Positions 29,939 through 41,837 of a stretch of DNA of 60,000 nucleotides are shown piece after piece. How positions within the stretch are numbered: the first letter of the stretch is position 1; every line of letters begins with the position of its first letter. A model generated the notes under the pieces. That model was not told the DNA's origin. It did no database searches and saw only the letters and a list, made by a program, of their open reading frames with translations. This DNA is from Bolinopsis microptera (lineage: Eukaryota; Ctenophora; Tentaculata; Lobata; Bolinopsidae), in assembly GCF_026151205.1 (NCBI RefSeq), contig NC_087078.1, forward strand, positions 312,001-372,000, read 5' to 3'. Position numbers and translations under genes: made by a program.

Positions 29939-32574
29939 GGGCAATTCCACCGTGACGGACACCACGATTTTGCTGTTTTTTAAAGTTCAAACGAATGTTG
30001 TACTCGAGATGTTGTTTATTTATCAGCTCCAACTGTTTATTAGTCCACATTTGACCTTTCTACAGGTTGTGTGAAAATTTCAGACCCCTACCATTATTAC
30101 TTTCTGAGATAGCACCCCTGTGACGGACGTGACGTAAATATGACACTTTTTTTGGGTGTCTACTCAGATGGTACCCAAATTTATCTCAAAAAGTTATCTA
30201 TTGTATCTAATTTGGAATTACAATGATAGAAGAAGGTTTAGGGATTTCTGAGATGCCATTTTCTTAGAGATTGCTCAATTTTTGTTTGCGTGGCACCATT
30301 TTCAAATTGTGACAGACGTGACTGTGACGGACACACGTTTTTTTTTCAATTTTTCCAAATCTTCCACTTGACACTTTTATCTTGTTCAGTGACATCTACT
30401 CTGTATTCATGCCAATTTTTAGGCCTCAAATACCCCCAAGAGGTCTGCAACAGCCAAAATCGTCCATTTTGGGCATACGCTAGGGTATCAGTCTAGGGGC
30501 ATCAATTATTTCTCTACTTGAACAAATTTATAACTCTGGTAAAACATTCATCACTGTTCAACGCATCATACTGTTGAGACCATCTCCTAAAAGTTTCATT
30601 ACTTTAGTGTTTAAAATGTGGAAGATATTGAATTTTTACTTCAAAAATATGCGAAAATAGGGTTAAGTCCAAATGATTGAGAACATCAGTAATAAGGTCC
30701 TTAACACAGCAAGATCACTGTCACGCAAAGTTCAGGCTCCTGATGACCAGACATCATTACATCTTCCAATCAGGGTCATATCTACTTATGGTAGTGATGA
30801 TGATCTGGTGTCTGTGACTAAGAAGTATGAAGAACACCTCTCAAGAACGAGGAGTTTCAGTGAAAGTGACACTGCTGAAACATCCCAAGAGACCTCCACA
30901 ACATCCGCCACGCCTAGGAAGACAATTTTCAGTTACACAAAGAAAACAGGGCCAAGCCTAAAATCTCGCCTCGTCAAATTGAAAGAACTTGCTTTAGGAG
31001 CTCAACATGGCCCAACCAGCAAATGCAATGTGCCAAGATGCAAATGTTGTGAACTTGTCAAAGGCACCCGTGAATTCAAAGTGAACGGCAAGAAGGTTAA
31101 AGCTTCCCCTGGAAACTGCCAGAGCTACAACATCATTTATCTATTCCAATGTAGTGTCTGTGGAAAGGCTTACGTCGGTCGCACAACTCGATCTCTACGG
31201 GTTAGGACTGGAGAACATAGGGTCAAATATTATAAACTTTTAAATGGTGATAAGGTAGATGAAACAAGTGATGAATATAGTTTGGGTTTACATTTGTTGG
31301 ATCATGGTTTTAGACAAAGGGAAGATTTTAACAAAATTTTTAATGTGTCAATTATTGATAATTCTAGTCCTAAAACTTTGGATGTCCGTGAACATAAATA
31401 TATTCAACTACTCAAGACTTTAAAACCTTTGGGAATTAACACTATAAATCCTTTTGGCCTTCCTTTACTCCTAACATCTTAATTTTAACTTTATTACCGT
31501 TTTAAGAGTGTTCAGATTTTTAAAGGAATTTTGGGTTTTACTAACTTTTTACAATTTCTAGGGCTTATGTCACTGAAGATGACGCCTTGCAACATGTTTG
31601 ACGATAGCCTGTAGATTGATAGTTTGATCTCAGTATTTACAACAATTCATCTAGTTTGATTGATTCAAAGGGAAACAAATTCCTCTGTAAGTCCATTTTT
31701 TGTGCCTTTTACCTCTGAAAAAGTTGTAAGCAAATAAAATGGCAAAAAATCAGTAAATTAAATTATTGAATTGCATATGATGTTATTTGATAGTCTAGTC
31801 AACATAGTCAACACAATCCAACCTTATTTGACTTCTATTTGTCTTGGTTTTAGTCAAAATAATGGAAATATGGATAAAAATGGCTAAAAGTGAGCCGTAT
31901 GCCCATATATGGGCATATACAAAATTATACATAACTCGGTCATTTTCTGTCCAATTTTTGATTTGACGACATAGTTTTGTTGAGGACGGCCTCAGCTTTA
32001 AGAAAAATGCCTTTAAAGTCTGTTTAAAGATTTTTTGGAGCATTTTCAAAAAAATGTGACGGACGCGACAAGTTGGGACCCCCCTTACAAAATTTTTTTC
32101 TTAAAAGATACAAGCCTGATAATTTCTACGGTACTCCCTTACCTTCAGAAGAGATAGGTTACAGTGGTTTTTTGAATATAAATAGCACTATGTGGCTCTG
32201 AAAAAACTTTTTTGCTTAATTTTGTGACGGACGTGACACCATCTTTGTGGAAATTTTTTAGAAAAAGTATTTGAGTCACGGTTTTGAAACTTTGCATAGC
32301 TCTCATTCTTATGCATATGCCTAAGTGTATGGAATTTCATAGAGAAATATTGCTGCATACCCAAACTATGGCCCTTTGAAAATTTGAACGATTTTTTTCA
32401 TTTCCGAGTAGTGTTCCTTTGAATGAGAAAAATCAAAAGTTAACGCAATATGAAACAAAAAACTTTTGTTGACTTGTAAGGTTAAGAGTCTAATGAACAT
32501 ATTTTAACCAAAATTAGGTGCCTATCTTAACATTTTTCATTTTCACCAAGTGGAACCTTACCGTGGAATTGCCC
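29939..32574 (+). mobile_element. 2.6-kb TTAA-flanked inverted-repeat element encoding a GIY-YIG protein
   Basis: Ends are GGGCAATTCCACCGTGA on the left and the complement of GGGCAATTCCACGGTAA on the right, with TTAA immediately outside both (29935-29938, 32575-32578). Subterminal motifs GTGACGGAC(G/A) recur at 29953, 30119, 30318, 32056 and 32223. The only substantial ORF is the 269-codon GIY-YIG gene. TTAA duplication is known for piggyBac and Kolobok transposons, but no DDE transposase is seen, and these ends are not ones I can assign to either. The element sits inside the loop of an inverted repeat belonging to the surrounding Helitron-like sequence. Confidence 0.75.
30673..31482 (+). CDS. 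GIY-YIG endonuclease of the TTAA element (269 aa, intact)
   Basis: Starts at ATG 30673 and stops at 31480-31482. Residues 1-110 are polar, Ser/Thr-rich and basic. A Cys cluster follows (SKCNVPRCKCCELVKGTREF), then the GIY-YIG fold: NIIYLFQC...CGKAYVG, the arginine in SLRVRTGEHR, and the catalytic-type glutamate in DVREHKYIQLLKTLKPLGIN. This layout (Cys cluster, IIY, YVG, R, E) matches the GIY-YIG domain at the C-terminus of Penelope-like elements, but here it forms its own ORF with no reverse transcriptase. All key residues are present, unlike the neighbour at 28737. It may be the element's own nuclease or a captured passenger. Confidence 0.85.
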   Translation: MIENISNKVLNTARSLSRKVQAPDDQTSLHLPIRVISTYGSDDDLVSVTKKYEEHLSRTRSFSESDTAETSQETSTTSATPRKTIFSYTKKTGPSLKSRLVKLKELALGAQHGPTSKCNVPRCKCCELVKGTREFKVNGKKVKASPGNCQSYNIIYLFQCSVCGKAYVGRTTRSLRVRTGEHRVKYYKLLNGDKVDETSDEYSLGLHLLDHGFRQREDFNKIFNVSIIDNSSPKTLDVREHKYIQLLKTLKPLGINTINPFGLPLLLTS

Positions 32575-33779
32575 TTAAGTCTCTTGAGTCTTGACACCAC
32601 TTTAGGGTTAGACGGGTTCCTGCTAGTTTACATAAAGAGCTAAAGGTTTTACTTAATGCAGATTATAGGATTATAGATGCTTTGAAATCGAATTAAAACA
32701 ATATTTAAAAAAATATTGTCTTATTAACCTTAGCATTGAAATTAAAGCAAAGCACATGTACTCAATTAGGGTAATGTATCATTATTAATAGAGTTTTCGT
32801 TTTTTCCCGACGATCTGAACAATATATAGCTATGGTTACAAATTTTAATTTGTATCATTGAATCTTGAGATTTAAATCTTGAATCGGCCCTGCAGGTAGG
32901 TAATCAAGGTGCTGTATACAGATTACATGACGTGTTCGTGTCAAGCTCAGTAAATTACCTCATTACAGCAGAAAGACATTATGTAGATGAGTTGTCTCCC
33001 ACACAGTTACCTTGGTTACTACCTTGGTTAGTGGTTACTACCTTGCTCCTGGTTGCCTTGGTAATACTACCTTCATATTATAAGGGCTGCAATTAAACAG
33101 GCAGTATAATGTGTCTCATGGATCTGCGTTATAAGTGGGTAAGTGGTCATCATGACAACACTAGTGGTCACTATTATAATGTGGGGAGGTAGTGACACCA
33201 GTTATACTGTGTGCCTCTAATCTTGAGTCGTGTCACCATGACAACATTGAAGACCTCACAACCACATAAACAGTGGCTGTTCTTTAAAATAGCAGGGTTA
33301 GTATTCACCACCGCCTATTTTACATCACCGTAATTATCATGCGAGGGATTAGAGAAGGGAGGAGAAGGATTGAGTGCCTTGCACCTTGCATAATGGTTTC
33401 CATGGTTACTGGCATGTATAAGCCACATTAGACTACGACCCAGAGGGTAATTAGAACACGTTTGCAGCAACCCTCTAGTGTTGTCATGGTGAAACTACTC
33501 TAGTGTTGTCATGGTGACACTACTCTAGTGGCCTCCACTCTTGCAGGTGGTTTGGTTGGTTTGTAGTGTTTAGTTCTGTATTGAAAATTGTTAACACTTT
33601 GTTAGCAGTGTATATTGTTTATTGTTGTAGGTGGAACTGTCGCGGAAGCTACGTCTGCTTGCAACTCTACTAGGCCTTTAATACTTTAATAGGTTCCTGG
33701 TCGCAGCTGCTAGTAACTACTTAACTATTGAGCTATTGGGTGCAGTGATCCTCTCTCTCATACCCTGGGTTCTACTGCA

Positions 33780-34050
33780 GATTAGGCAGGGTGCAGGCCG
33801 CAGGCCGCAGGGGTGCTAGAAGGGTTGCTAGGCATGGTGCAGGGGTGCTAGGAGGGTTGCTAGGCAGGGTGCAGGGGTGCTAGGAGGGTTGCTAGGCAGG
33901 GTGCAGGGGTGCTAGGAGGGTTGCTAGGAGGGTTGCTAGGCAGGGTACAGGGGTGCTAGGAGGGTTGCTAGGTGCAGGGTTGCTAGGAGGGTTGCTAGGA
34001 GGGTTGCTAGGCAGGGTTGCTAGGCAGGGTTGCTAGGCAGGGTTGCTAGG
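33780..34050. repeat. GGTTGCTAGG(C/A)AGGGTGC repeats
   Basis: Irregular tandem units built from GGTTGCTAGGCAGGGT and GCAGGGGTGCTAGGAG in varying order, giving a G-rich plus strand. Confidence 0.93.
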
Positions 34051-34189
34051 ATATAGGACACACCACGACAGGATTAGCTTCTTCTTTACTGATCAGTACT
34101 TTGTTTCTTGTCTTACTCGCTCTTCTCGTCACATTAACGTGTGTTTTCAGTACTGCTCCTTGATTGTACGGTATTTCCTGATTATTAGT

Positions 34190-34437
34190 CAAACAGAGCT
34201 TGTTTCCATGGTTACTGTAGTTGCTCCATCACAGAGCTTGTTTCCATGGTTACTGTAGTTTCTCCATCACAGAGCTTGTTTCCATGGTTACTGTAGTTTC
34301 TCCATCACAGAGCTTGTTTCCATGGTTACTGTAGTTGCTCCATCACAGAGCTTGTTTCCATGGTTACTGTAGTTTCTCCATCACAGAGCTTGTTTCCATG
34401 GTTACTGTAGTTTCTCCATCACAGAGCTTGTTTCACA
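34190..34437. repeat. 38-bp minisatellite with CCATGGTTACTGTAG
   Basis: Six to seven copies of a unit TTTCCATGGTTACTGTAGTT followed by TCTCCATCACAGAGCTTG. One base varies (TTTC/TTGC). Confidence 0.95.
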
Positions 34438-34599
34438 GCTCCATGTTGCGGTGTAGTTGGTCCATGTTGCACTGTAACAGAGTATAAGCTCATCACGTGA
34501 CACTATAACTCCTTATATGGGCATCACGTGACAACAGTGTAGTGAAGTAGTGTTATCCCTTCATATAAACTTGTTAGCGAGTGTCTCACTTTAGGTTAA

Positions 34600-34975
34600 C
34601 AGGCAATGGTAACCCTGGTTACGCCACCGTTAGCATGCAATGGTAACCCTGGTTACGCCACTGTTAGCATGCAATGGTAACCCTGGTTACGCCACTGTTA
34701 GCATGCAATAGTAACCCTGGTTACGCTACTGTTAGCATGCGATGGTAACCCTGGTTACGCCACTGTTAGCATGCAATGGTAACCCTGGTTACGCCACTGT
34801 TAGCATGCAATAGTAACCCTGGTTACGCCACTGTTAGCATGCAATAGTAACCCTGGTTACGCCACTGTTAGCATGCGATGGTAACCCTGGTTACGCCACT
34901 GTTAGCATGCAATGGTAACCCTGGTTACGCTACTGTTAGCATGCGATGGTAACCCTGGTTACGCCCACTGTTAGC
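34600..34975. repeat. 34-bp minisatellite with GGTAACCCTGGTTAC
   Basis: About 11 copies of GCAATGGTAACCCTGGTTAC followed by GCCACTGTTAGCAT. GGTAACCCTGGTTACC is a near-palindrome, so each copy can form a hairpin. Variants GCGATGG, GCAATAG and GCTACTG alternate between neighbours. Confidence 0.95.
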
Positions 34976-37508
34976 AGGGTGTTTGCAGTAGTAGTGGTAT
35001 TAGTTGTGTAGGTTAGGTAGGTTATGCCACAGCTGTAGTAGGGTACTAGTTACTACAGTGTCACCTCTATATAAGTCTATAGATACTGTTTCATTGTTTT
35101 AGTGTGTAATTAGGATCATTTGATGATGATGTAAGCTCACCTGGAGTCTGGAATACACTTGGTGACCTACCACTGCTTGGTAGATTCGCAGTTTTAATTT
35201 TAGCGTTGTTAGAACTTTCCTTGTGTTCTATTTCCCGCACTTCTAGACAGCATATTGTTTTATAAGTTAATAAGTGATATCCAGTAAAACAGATGCTGTA
35301 CATACAAATATGTACAATTGTCAGCATTGTTGTAGATATACTTATTATGTTGACACATTTTTCAGCTGCGATATCACCATGACAACCTGTATCCTTAATT
35401 ACCTACACTTTCAACACCTCCGCACTGATAGGGTTGTCATGCAGTTGTCATGGTGACTCCCTGAAGTTACCCTGAAATTAGATTTCCCAGTTTAAACGTG
35501 TCTAATGAGGTTTAACTCTTTAGAGTGTTTGGGGAACTCACATCACGTGTGTTAGGTTGCTTGTTTGCTTGTTTGCATGTATGTTTTCTCTTAGTGGTAG
35601 TAGAGACGTATAGAGTGTAAACTTTACAGCTCTGGACTTGTTACCACTGTTATACTGTTGTAGTGGCGGTTTGTTATTTACTTGTTGTTCTGCAGACAAT
35701 ATTCTCAACTTGGCACCTCTCCAAGTCTACACTTATTCATGCTGTACGTTAATACAATTTCTAACTAGTTGCTAAGGAACGCACGTGTTCAAGCGTGCCC
35801 AGAAAAGTGCACAGTTGCACATGTTTTACAGGGTTCTACTGTTACTCTGTTGCTCTGTTAGTAGTGATACTCTGATAATATATACTACTGGTAATATATA
35901 CTACTACTATATACACTGGTAATATAATTACCAGTGTAACTGAGGGCTGCAAACTTAATACCCATCAGATAACCAGATTATCGTATTATTGGAAGCGAAC
36001 TGGAATTTGATAAAAACACGCCCACTGCATTGCTAAAATACCAACTGTTGTCTGTTCTTTCGTTGTTGCTTGCAGTCACAGTACTAAGTTCTCACATAGC
36101 AACACATGAACACAATGTCACTAAGTAATAGTAAATTTATTCTCATATGATTCCTCAGAACTAGTTATACAACTATCCGACTATCCTACTGTTCAACACC
36201 CACACACTGACACTCGGGTACGGGTGTGTTAGTCACCCACACGAGCCTCATGAGCCGCCCCTAGCCTACTGTTATGCTGAATAATATTTGTCACTTAGTT
36301 TAGCTGAACTTGTAGTGCATTGTAGCAGGATATCTCTAATTTCACGTTAGGTACTTCTAAGGTTTTAATCCTTTAATTGCTCTATTCGTCATACCTTAAT
36401 CAAATTCCATTTAATTAGCTTTACTTGTTTATTTGACGGACCAGCTATTCTGTAGAGCTGTGTCGATGCAACGTTAAGCTACTGTCTCGTGTCGTTGTTA
36501 ATTGTTGATCAAGCTATTTACTCTAGTAGCAGAGTGTAGTCGAGCTATTCTAAAGCTCAACACGTTTTTTCAATTTAATGTTACTTGTTAGTATTAAAGT
36601 GTAAACAGTGCATGTTTTAGTTTAACATGTAAAGCTAAGTCATTTTGTCCAACCAAGCGTTAAATAGAGAGTCCATGAGGGCTCCCCCTATATCCAGAGC
36701 AAAAGAGTTCTCTCCCTATATCCAGAGCAAAGGAGTTCGTATTTAAACCCTACTGAGTATTGAAGCACGTTAGTTTGATGAAGGAGTTGTTTATTTCTCA
36801 TCGTGTTTCTGATCCGACGTTTTAGCGAATACTCAATTTAACCTACCGACTCTTACAGACAGCACTTATTTGAGCAGTTAGCCATCTTGGTTAGTTAGTT
36901 GCTCATAATCTGGGCTGCTTACTGTGTCCGAAACGTTTTTGATAGAAAATTAAATTTCCATATTTCTGATTGCGTTTTCATTTATAGCCACGTTAATATG
37001 ATACTTCCCTGTAAGTATTTCTTTGTGTGTTGTTCTGAATTCTGACTGTTATTTACGTGGTAGCCAAGACAATCATGAGAACCAATATTATACTGCCTTA
37101 TATGGGTATCACGTGGTTCTTAATTTCCTTATATGGTAGTGTTGTCAAGGTTACATACTAAGATTTATATTCGATGATTGTTAAAAAATTGTCAAAATAA
37201 ACTTTAGAGTGGCTCTTAATTGAACAATTAACTATTTTCTGCTCATAATCTGGGGTCACATTTCATTTGATGCTCTAGTAACTTAGTAATGCCACCTTGC
37301 TACCTAATAGCGGTCTAATTTTTCGGATTTTCATTACTTCAATTGATATTTGAGTTACATCTATGACGTTTTGATGACAAAATGCCAATAACCCTCTCTC
37401 GGATGACGCTGCCTTAACTAGATAAAATTCAGGTAAATGTGACGATTACCGTGATGTCATGATGCTGTGTTACCATAGTAACCGTGATGTATAACAGTAG
37501 TGTGTCAG

Positions 37509-39985
37509 ATGCGTGATGTTGTAGTGTTAGACACAGGAACACACTCTACAAAAGCCGGTTTCAGCGGTGAGAGTGTTCCCCGCCTTATCACGCCTACTGT
37601 AGTAGGACATGATTACACAGGAGACTCGGTAAGGTATGTGGGGAGCGAAGCGTTGAAGAGAAGGAGCAAGGTAAAGATAGTACAACCAGTCAGAAGAGGC
37701 AGAATACACAACTGGGACGACATTGAGCAGGTAAATCGGACTACATAGTGCATGGTCCGCATATGTATTTATACATAATATAATAACATAAAGTACCCTC
37801 CCTCACTGTAGACTATAACATAAAGTACCCTCCCTCACTGTAGACTATAACGTAAAGTACCCTCCCTCACTGTAGACTATAACACAAAGTACCCTCCCTC
37901 ACTGTAGACTATAACACAAAGTACCCTCCCTCACTGTAGACTATAACACAAAGTACCCTCCCTCACTGTAGACTATAACATAAAGTACCCTCCTTCAGTG
38001 TAGACTATAACATAAAGTACCAGCTCCCTCACTGTAGACTATAACACAAAGTACCCTCCCATACTGTAGACTATAACATAAAGTACCCTCCTTCAGTGTA
38101 GACTATAACATAAAGTACCCTCCCTCACTGTAGACTATAACATAAAGTACCTTCCCCTCACTGTAGACTATAACCTAAAGTACCCTCCCTCACTGTAGAC
38201 TATAACATAAAGTACCCTCACTCACTGTAGACTATAACATAAAGTACCCTCCTTCAGTGTAGACTATAACATAAAGTACCCTCCCTCACTGTAGAGTATA
38301 ACATAAAGTACCCTCCTATCAGTGCAGACTATAACATAAAGTACGCTCCCTCACTGTAGACTATAACATAAAGTACCCTCCCTCACTGTAGACTATAACA
38401 TAAAGTACCCTCCCTCACTGTAGACTATAACATAAAGTACCTTCCCCTCACTGTAGACTATAACATAATGTACCCTCCCTCACTGTAGACTATAACATAA
38501 AGTACCCTCACTCACTGTAGACTATAACATAAAGTACCCTCCTTCAGTGTAGACTATAACATAAAGTACCCTCCCTCACTGTAGAGTATAACATAAAGTA
38601 CCCTCCTATCAGTGCAGACTATAACATAAAGTACGCTCCCTCACTGTAGACTATAACATAAAGTACCAGCTCCCTCACTGTAGACTATAACATAAAGTAC
38701 CCTCCTTCAGTGTAGACTATAGCATAAAGTACCCTCCTATCAGGTGTGGCAACATACACTAGAGGTGGAGTTAAGTGTAGATCCTGAGCTACACCCAGTC
38801 CTCCTTACTGAGTCTACTCAGGAACCGGTTAGGCACAGGGAGAGGAAGACTGAGATCTTCTTCGAGACCCTGAGAGTTCCTCAGTTCTCCCTAGCAACCC
38901 AGTCTGTCCTGGCATTGCATGCGGAGGGGTGCACGTCGGGTGTTGTGGTGGATATTGGAGCTGGACATGCTGCCGTGGTTCCTGTGCTGGAGGGTGAGTG
39001 TCTATTACTAATAGTATTACTTCTACTGTTACTAATACCCTAGCTAGTTAGCTGGAGTATCAGGCTATCTCTTTCTCATTGTCAAACCAAAAATAGAGAC
39101 CTCCATGTCTAACGAAGTATCATATTTTCAGGTAAGCTGATTCCGTACGCTCTCGAGCCGATGTCAAGAAGTGGAGAGGATCTGACTAAACGACTTTTAG
39201 TCTCTCTGAAACAGTATGGATTTAGAAACGATCTCCACACCCACTGGGATATTGCTAATCACATTAAAGTTAGTTTAGTTATGAAAATGTAACCTCAGTT
39301 TAATCACGAGGGTTTCCTTAGTTATACGGTCGAGCCTGTGAAACGGAAATAAATTTCTTTGTCTCGTACATACTTTATTTTCGGTCGAACAGGGCGTCTA
39401 AATCAGGAAGTTTTAGGAAGAGTGATTTAAAATTCAAGCCCAGTTATCACTCCATTATCTCAGGAGACGATGAGTTGTTTAGATCCGCCCTGCTCCGGAC
39501 ACTACACCCTGCCTGACCTGTCAGAGATCACCCTGTCCCCCTCCCAACGGTCCCTCCCCGGCACCCTGCTGGAGGGTCCTGGTTACCATGGTAACACCCT
39601 GATGGAGGGTCCTGACTCAGTGCAATCCTCCTTCTCATCCGCTATATCCCGGCTTGACCAGGATATGAGCGCCATGTTGTGCCGCCATGTGGTGCTAGCG
39701 GGCGGAACTACAGACTGTCCCGGCTTCAGAGCGCACTTGTTACGGAGTCTGGAGGCGGCCGGCGCCATGGTAACAATGACTCAGGGGGCAGGGAGCAGAG
39801 CAAGTAGTGGGAGGTACAAATCCTGGGTTGGAGGGTCCGTGCTCGCCTCCCTCTCTACCTTCTCTAGAATGAGTGTGTTGAGAAGTGAGTATGAGGAGGC
39901 TGGGTCCGGCCTCATCAATAGACGGTGTAGAATGGAGGATGGGTCGGACGATATATACGGACTATATGGGTTCAGTGGTTCTTAG
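37509..39985 (+). CDS. Divergent actin-related protein (complete, four exons)
   Basis: Exons 37509-37730, 38744-38993, 39132-39268 and 39464-39985 join in phase to 376 aa, close to actin's usual 375. Recognisable actin blocks in order: MRDVVVLDTGTHSTKAGFSG (first phosphate loop), RRGRIHNWDDIEQVWQHTLE, HPVLLTES, FFETLRVPQ, VVVDIGAGHAAVVPVLEG (second phosphate loop, DxGxG kept), IPYALEPMSRSGEDLTKRLL, HIKETMSCL, VVLAGGTTDCPGF (adenosine motif) and YKSWVGGSVLASLSTFSRM. It ends with a non-actin tail, RMEDGSDDIYGLYGFSGS. Divergence is too great for conventional actin. It may be an orphan ARP, but I cannot assign a numbered Arp class. ATP binding looks possible. Intron 1 holds a 32-bp minisatellite that abuts the exon 2 acceptor. 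Confidence 0.9.
37774..38743. repeat. 32-bp minisatellite filling intron 1 of the actin-related gene
   Basis: About 30 units of GTAGACTATAACATAAAGTA followed by CCCTCCCTCACT, including a higher-order duplication (38110-38390 resembles 38400-38680). Two internal units contain CCTATCAGTG, like the real acceptor CCTATCAG|GTG at 38743, so the acceptor belongs to the array. Confidence 0.96.
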
Positions 39986-40614
39986 GGTTCAGATAACTAA
40001 ATTTATGTTGCGTGAAGTGTATATTTACTCCTGATGTTATAATGTTATGATGGTATTTATTTGATCACTAATTTAAGAGAAATGTCCGGCTCTATCTCGA
40101 TCATTAGCGGCTGTATCCCGCGACTTTTAGTCTATACTATATCAAAACATCAACCCAGCCCGCCTCCGATCAGTCACATCCCCAGTGCACATGTAGCTAG
40201 CACTCACTCACTACACGCTCCAGATAGTCGCCCTGTCGCAGTGAGTGCTGAGTGCACTGGGGATTGTAATAACAAATAGCAGGGAACCGCTGGAAACGCC
40301 AGACTGCGGGTAAAGAGCCGTACTTGTCACCCAGCTCCTTTAAGAGGGGGGTTCACAGAGGGCTCCTGTTGCAAATCATTAGAGCTTAAGTACTCCGGCG
40401 ACGAACTGATTCCTACCTGCCCGGTATGAGTCATTGTTCTCCAACTGCTATTCAATTTCAAATCAATGTGGCCATCTTGAGAGCCCTGATCTGATTAAGA
40501 TAAATTCTGTAACGTAGTCTTCATACCCATAAAGCATACCAGCCAATACGTTACTCCTTCATAAACGTTAGCGTCAGTCTCTCACTTCGCACATTTCTTA
40601 TTATCCGCTCAAAC
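39986..40614. other. Intergenic between two plus-strand genes
   Basis: 3' flank of the actin-related gene and promoter region of the VWC-like gene, 630 bases. A 72-codon ORF (40061-40279) contains a Pro/His-rich frame without family features. CAGTGCAC/GTGCACTG at 40182 and 40251 form inverted arms around a GC-richer block. Confidence 0.4.
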
Positions 40615-41831
40615 ATGTTTTTGTCAAGTTTCCTTCAGTTTCTAGTGTTTGTCACCCTCCAGTGGGCCTCTCTCTCTAAACCCACCACCAGATCCATTAC
40701 CGGGACCTTCAGTACGAGCCGGAGTCCTCCTGCAGCTACACGCTCCTCAACGGAGGCGACGAGAGGAAACGAGGGAACCAACGGCGGCTACACCACCACC
40801 ACCCCAGTAGGGGATAAGAAGATAAAAACCAACAAGATGGAAGATACGACCTCTACCTCCTGGGTCACCGGACCCTCTACTTCAGAGAACGGGGTGGTTC
40901 CCGGGGTAACCAGCTCACCTAACTACAACCAACAAGTCAACAGACCTTACTGCATCATCAACGGACAGTTCTATTACGCAGGTTAGTGTTACCATAGTTA
41001 CACCACTAGAGCAGGTTAGTGTTCATTGTTGATTTGGTTTATTAAAATGTTTCAGTAAGAAAAGGGTAATAATTGTTTAGAATTATTAAGTAATTTGTTT
41101 GCACTGCTAAGGTCGTGTAAGTATAAAGTTTAACGGCGTTATGAATAAATAATAAATACATTTTTACAATTATCCACTTTCATTAGGTCCACAGAAGATC
41201 TACTTTGGTTGTTTCTTCGTGTGCGAGTGTTTGGGATACGGAGAGTTCGCTTGCTCGCCTCTCTGCAAGCCGGTAAGAACATTTTCAGGGTATTTCACTT
41301 TTAATACGTTAGTGAACGTTCGACGGATTTATATCATAAACTTTTTCCGGCTTTATCTGTTTAACATTTTAAACCTGTGAAGATTTAGGTTTTTAGTTAT
41401 AAGTCTGGGAGTGCTATGAGTATCAAATGATGGTTACTATGGTTACTGTAGTACCCCGAATGCTCATGCGGATTGCAGAGGTTGATTTTATAATATCTGC
41501 TGAGACGATCAATTGCATGATTTTAAAGTTATTCCAATTACTCGCGACTTTGCACGATTAAACAATAAGTACCAACTGTAAGAATTATAACAGAATCTAT
41601 CAGAAAAGTGTGATCAAAAGTGATTTAAGTAATTTTATGATTCCTCTCTCGAATTCCGAGTTCATTAGAATTGATTGATTGTCCTCAATAACAGCCCCCA
41701 ACCTCAATTCTGGTGTTCCTTTTACCTAACATTCCCCTAAGCGCTCATTTCAGGAGAATAAGCCGTGTCCCAGTAACAGGTGGATGAAGGAAAGGAGGGG
41801 GTGTTGCGACGAGTACATCTGCCTGGGATGA
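40615..41831 (+). CDS. Secreted protein with Ser/Thr-rich stem and VWC-like domain (complete)
   Basis: Exons 40615-40981, 41187-41272 and 41754-41831 join in phase to 176 aa. Residues 1-22 form a signal peptide (MFLSSFLQFLVFVTLQWASL). Residues 23-110 are Ser/Thr/Pro-rich (TRSITGTFSTSRSPPAAT, TTTTPVGDKK), as in an O-glycosylated stem. The C-terminal 65 residues hold ten cysteines in a von Willebrand type C-like order: YCIINGQFYYAG, then FGCFFVCECLGYGEFAC, CKP, CP and a CC pair (RRGCCDEYICLG). The protein stops two residues after the last Cys. Such single-VWC proteins are extracellular, and the partner cannot be told. Each intron splits the VWC module. A CRE-containing tandem repeat lies immediately after the stop. 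Confidence 0.8.
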
Positions 41832-41837
41832 GAGGGT

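Larger units (their letters stand above)
28425..32626 (+). mobile_element. Candidate Helitron-like element carrying nested insertions
   Basis: The left end A|TCTTACTATATATAAAG and right end GACGGGTTCCTGCTAG|T fit the Helitron pattern: 5' TC, 3' CTRR, host A and T at the borders, no target duplication. Both ends are shared with short footprints at 24853 and 6390. An inverted repeat (AAGTGGTGTCAA at 29895, TTGACACCACTT at 32591) lies before the right end, now split by the TTAA element. No Rep/helicase ORF is visible, so it would be non-autonomous. The 28737-29723 ORF lies inside it. Confidence 0.45.
32627..37508. other. Gene-poor region with minisatellites
   Basis: No exon with both splice motifs and coding character could be defined over 4.9 kb. 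It contains three minisatellites (33780-34050, 34190-34440, 34600-34975), scattered GTTACCATGGTAAC-type motifs and short duplications such as TATATCCAGAGCAAAGGAGT (about 36689 and 36717). The last 1-2 kb presumably hold the promoter of the actin-related gene. Confidence 0.5.

Noticed and set aside
32606-32697. Possible terminal exon (VRRVPASLHKELKVLLNADY)
   Set aside because: An acceptor-like TTTAG precedes it, but the segment spans the right Helitron-like end (CTAG at 32623-32626), no partner exon was found, and the hydrophilic frame can arise by chance.
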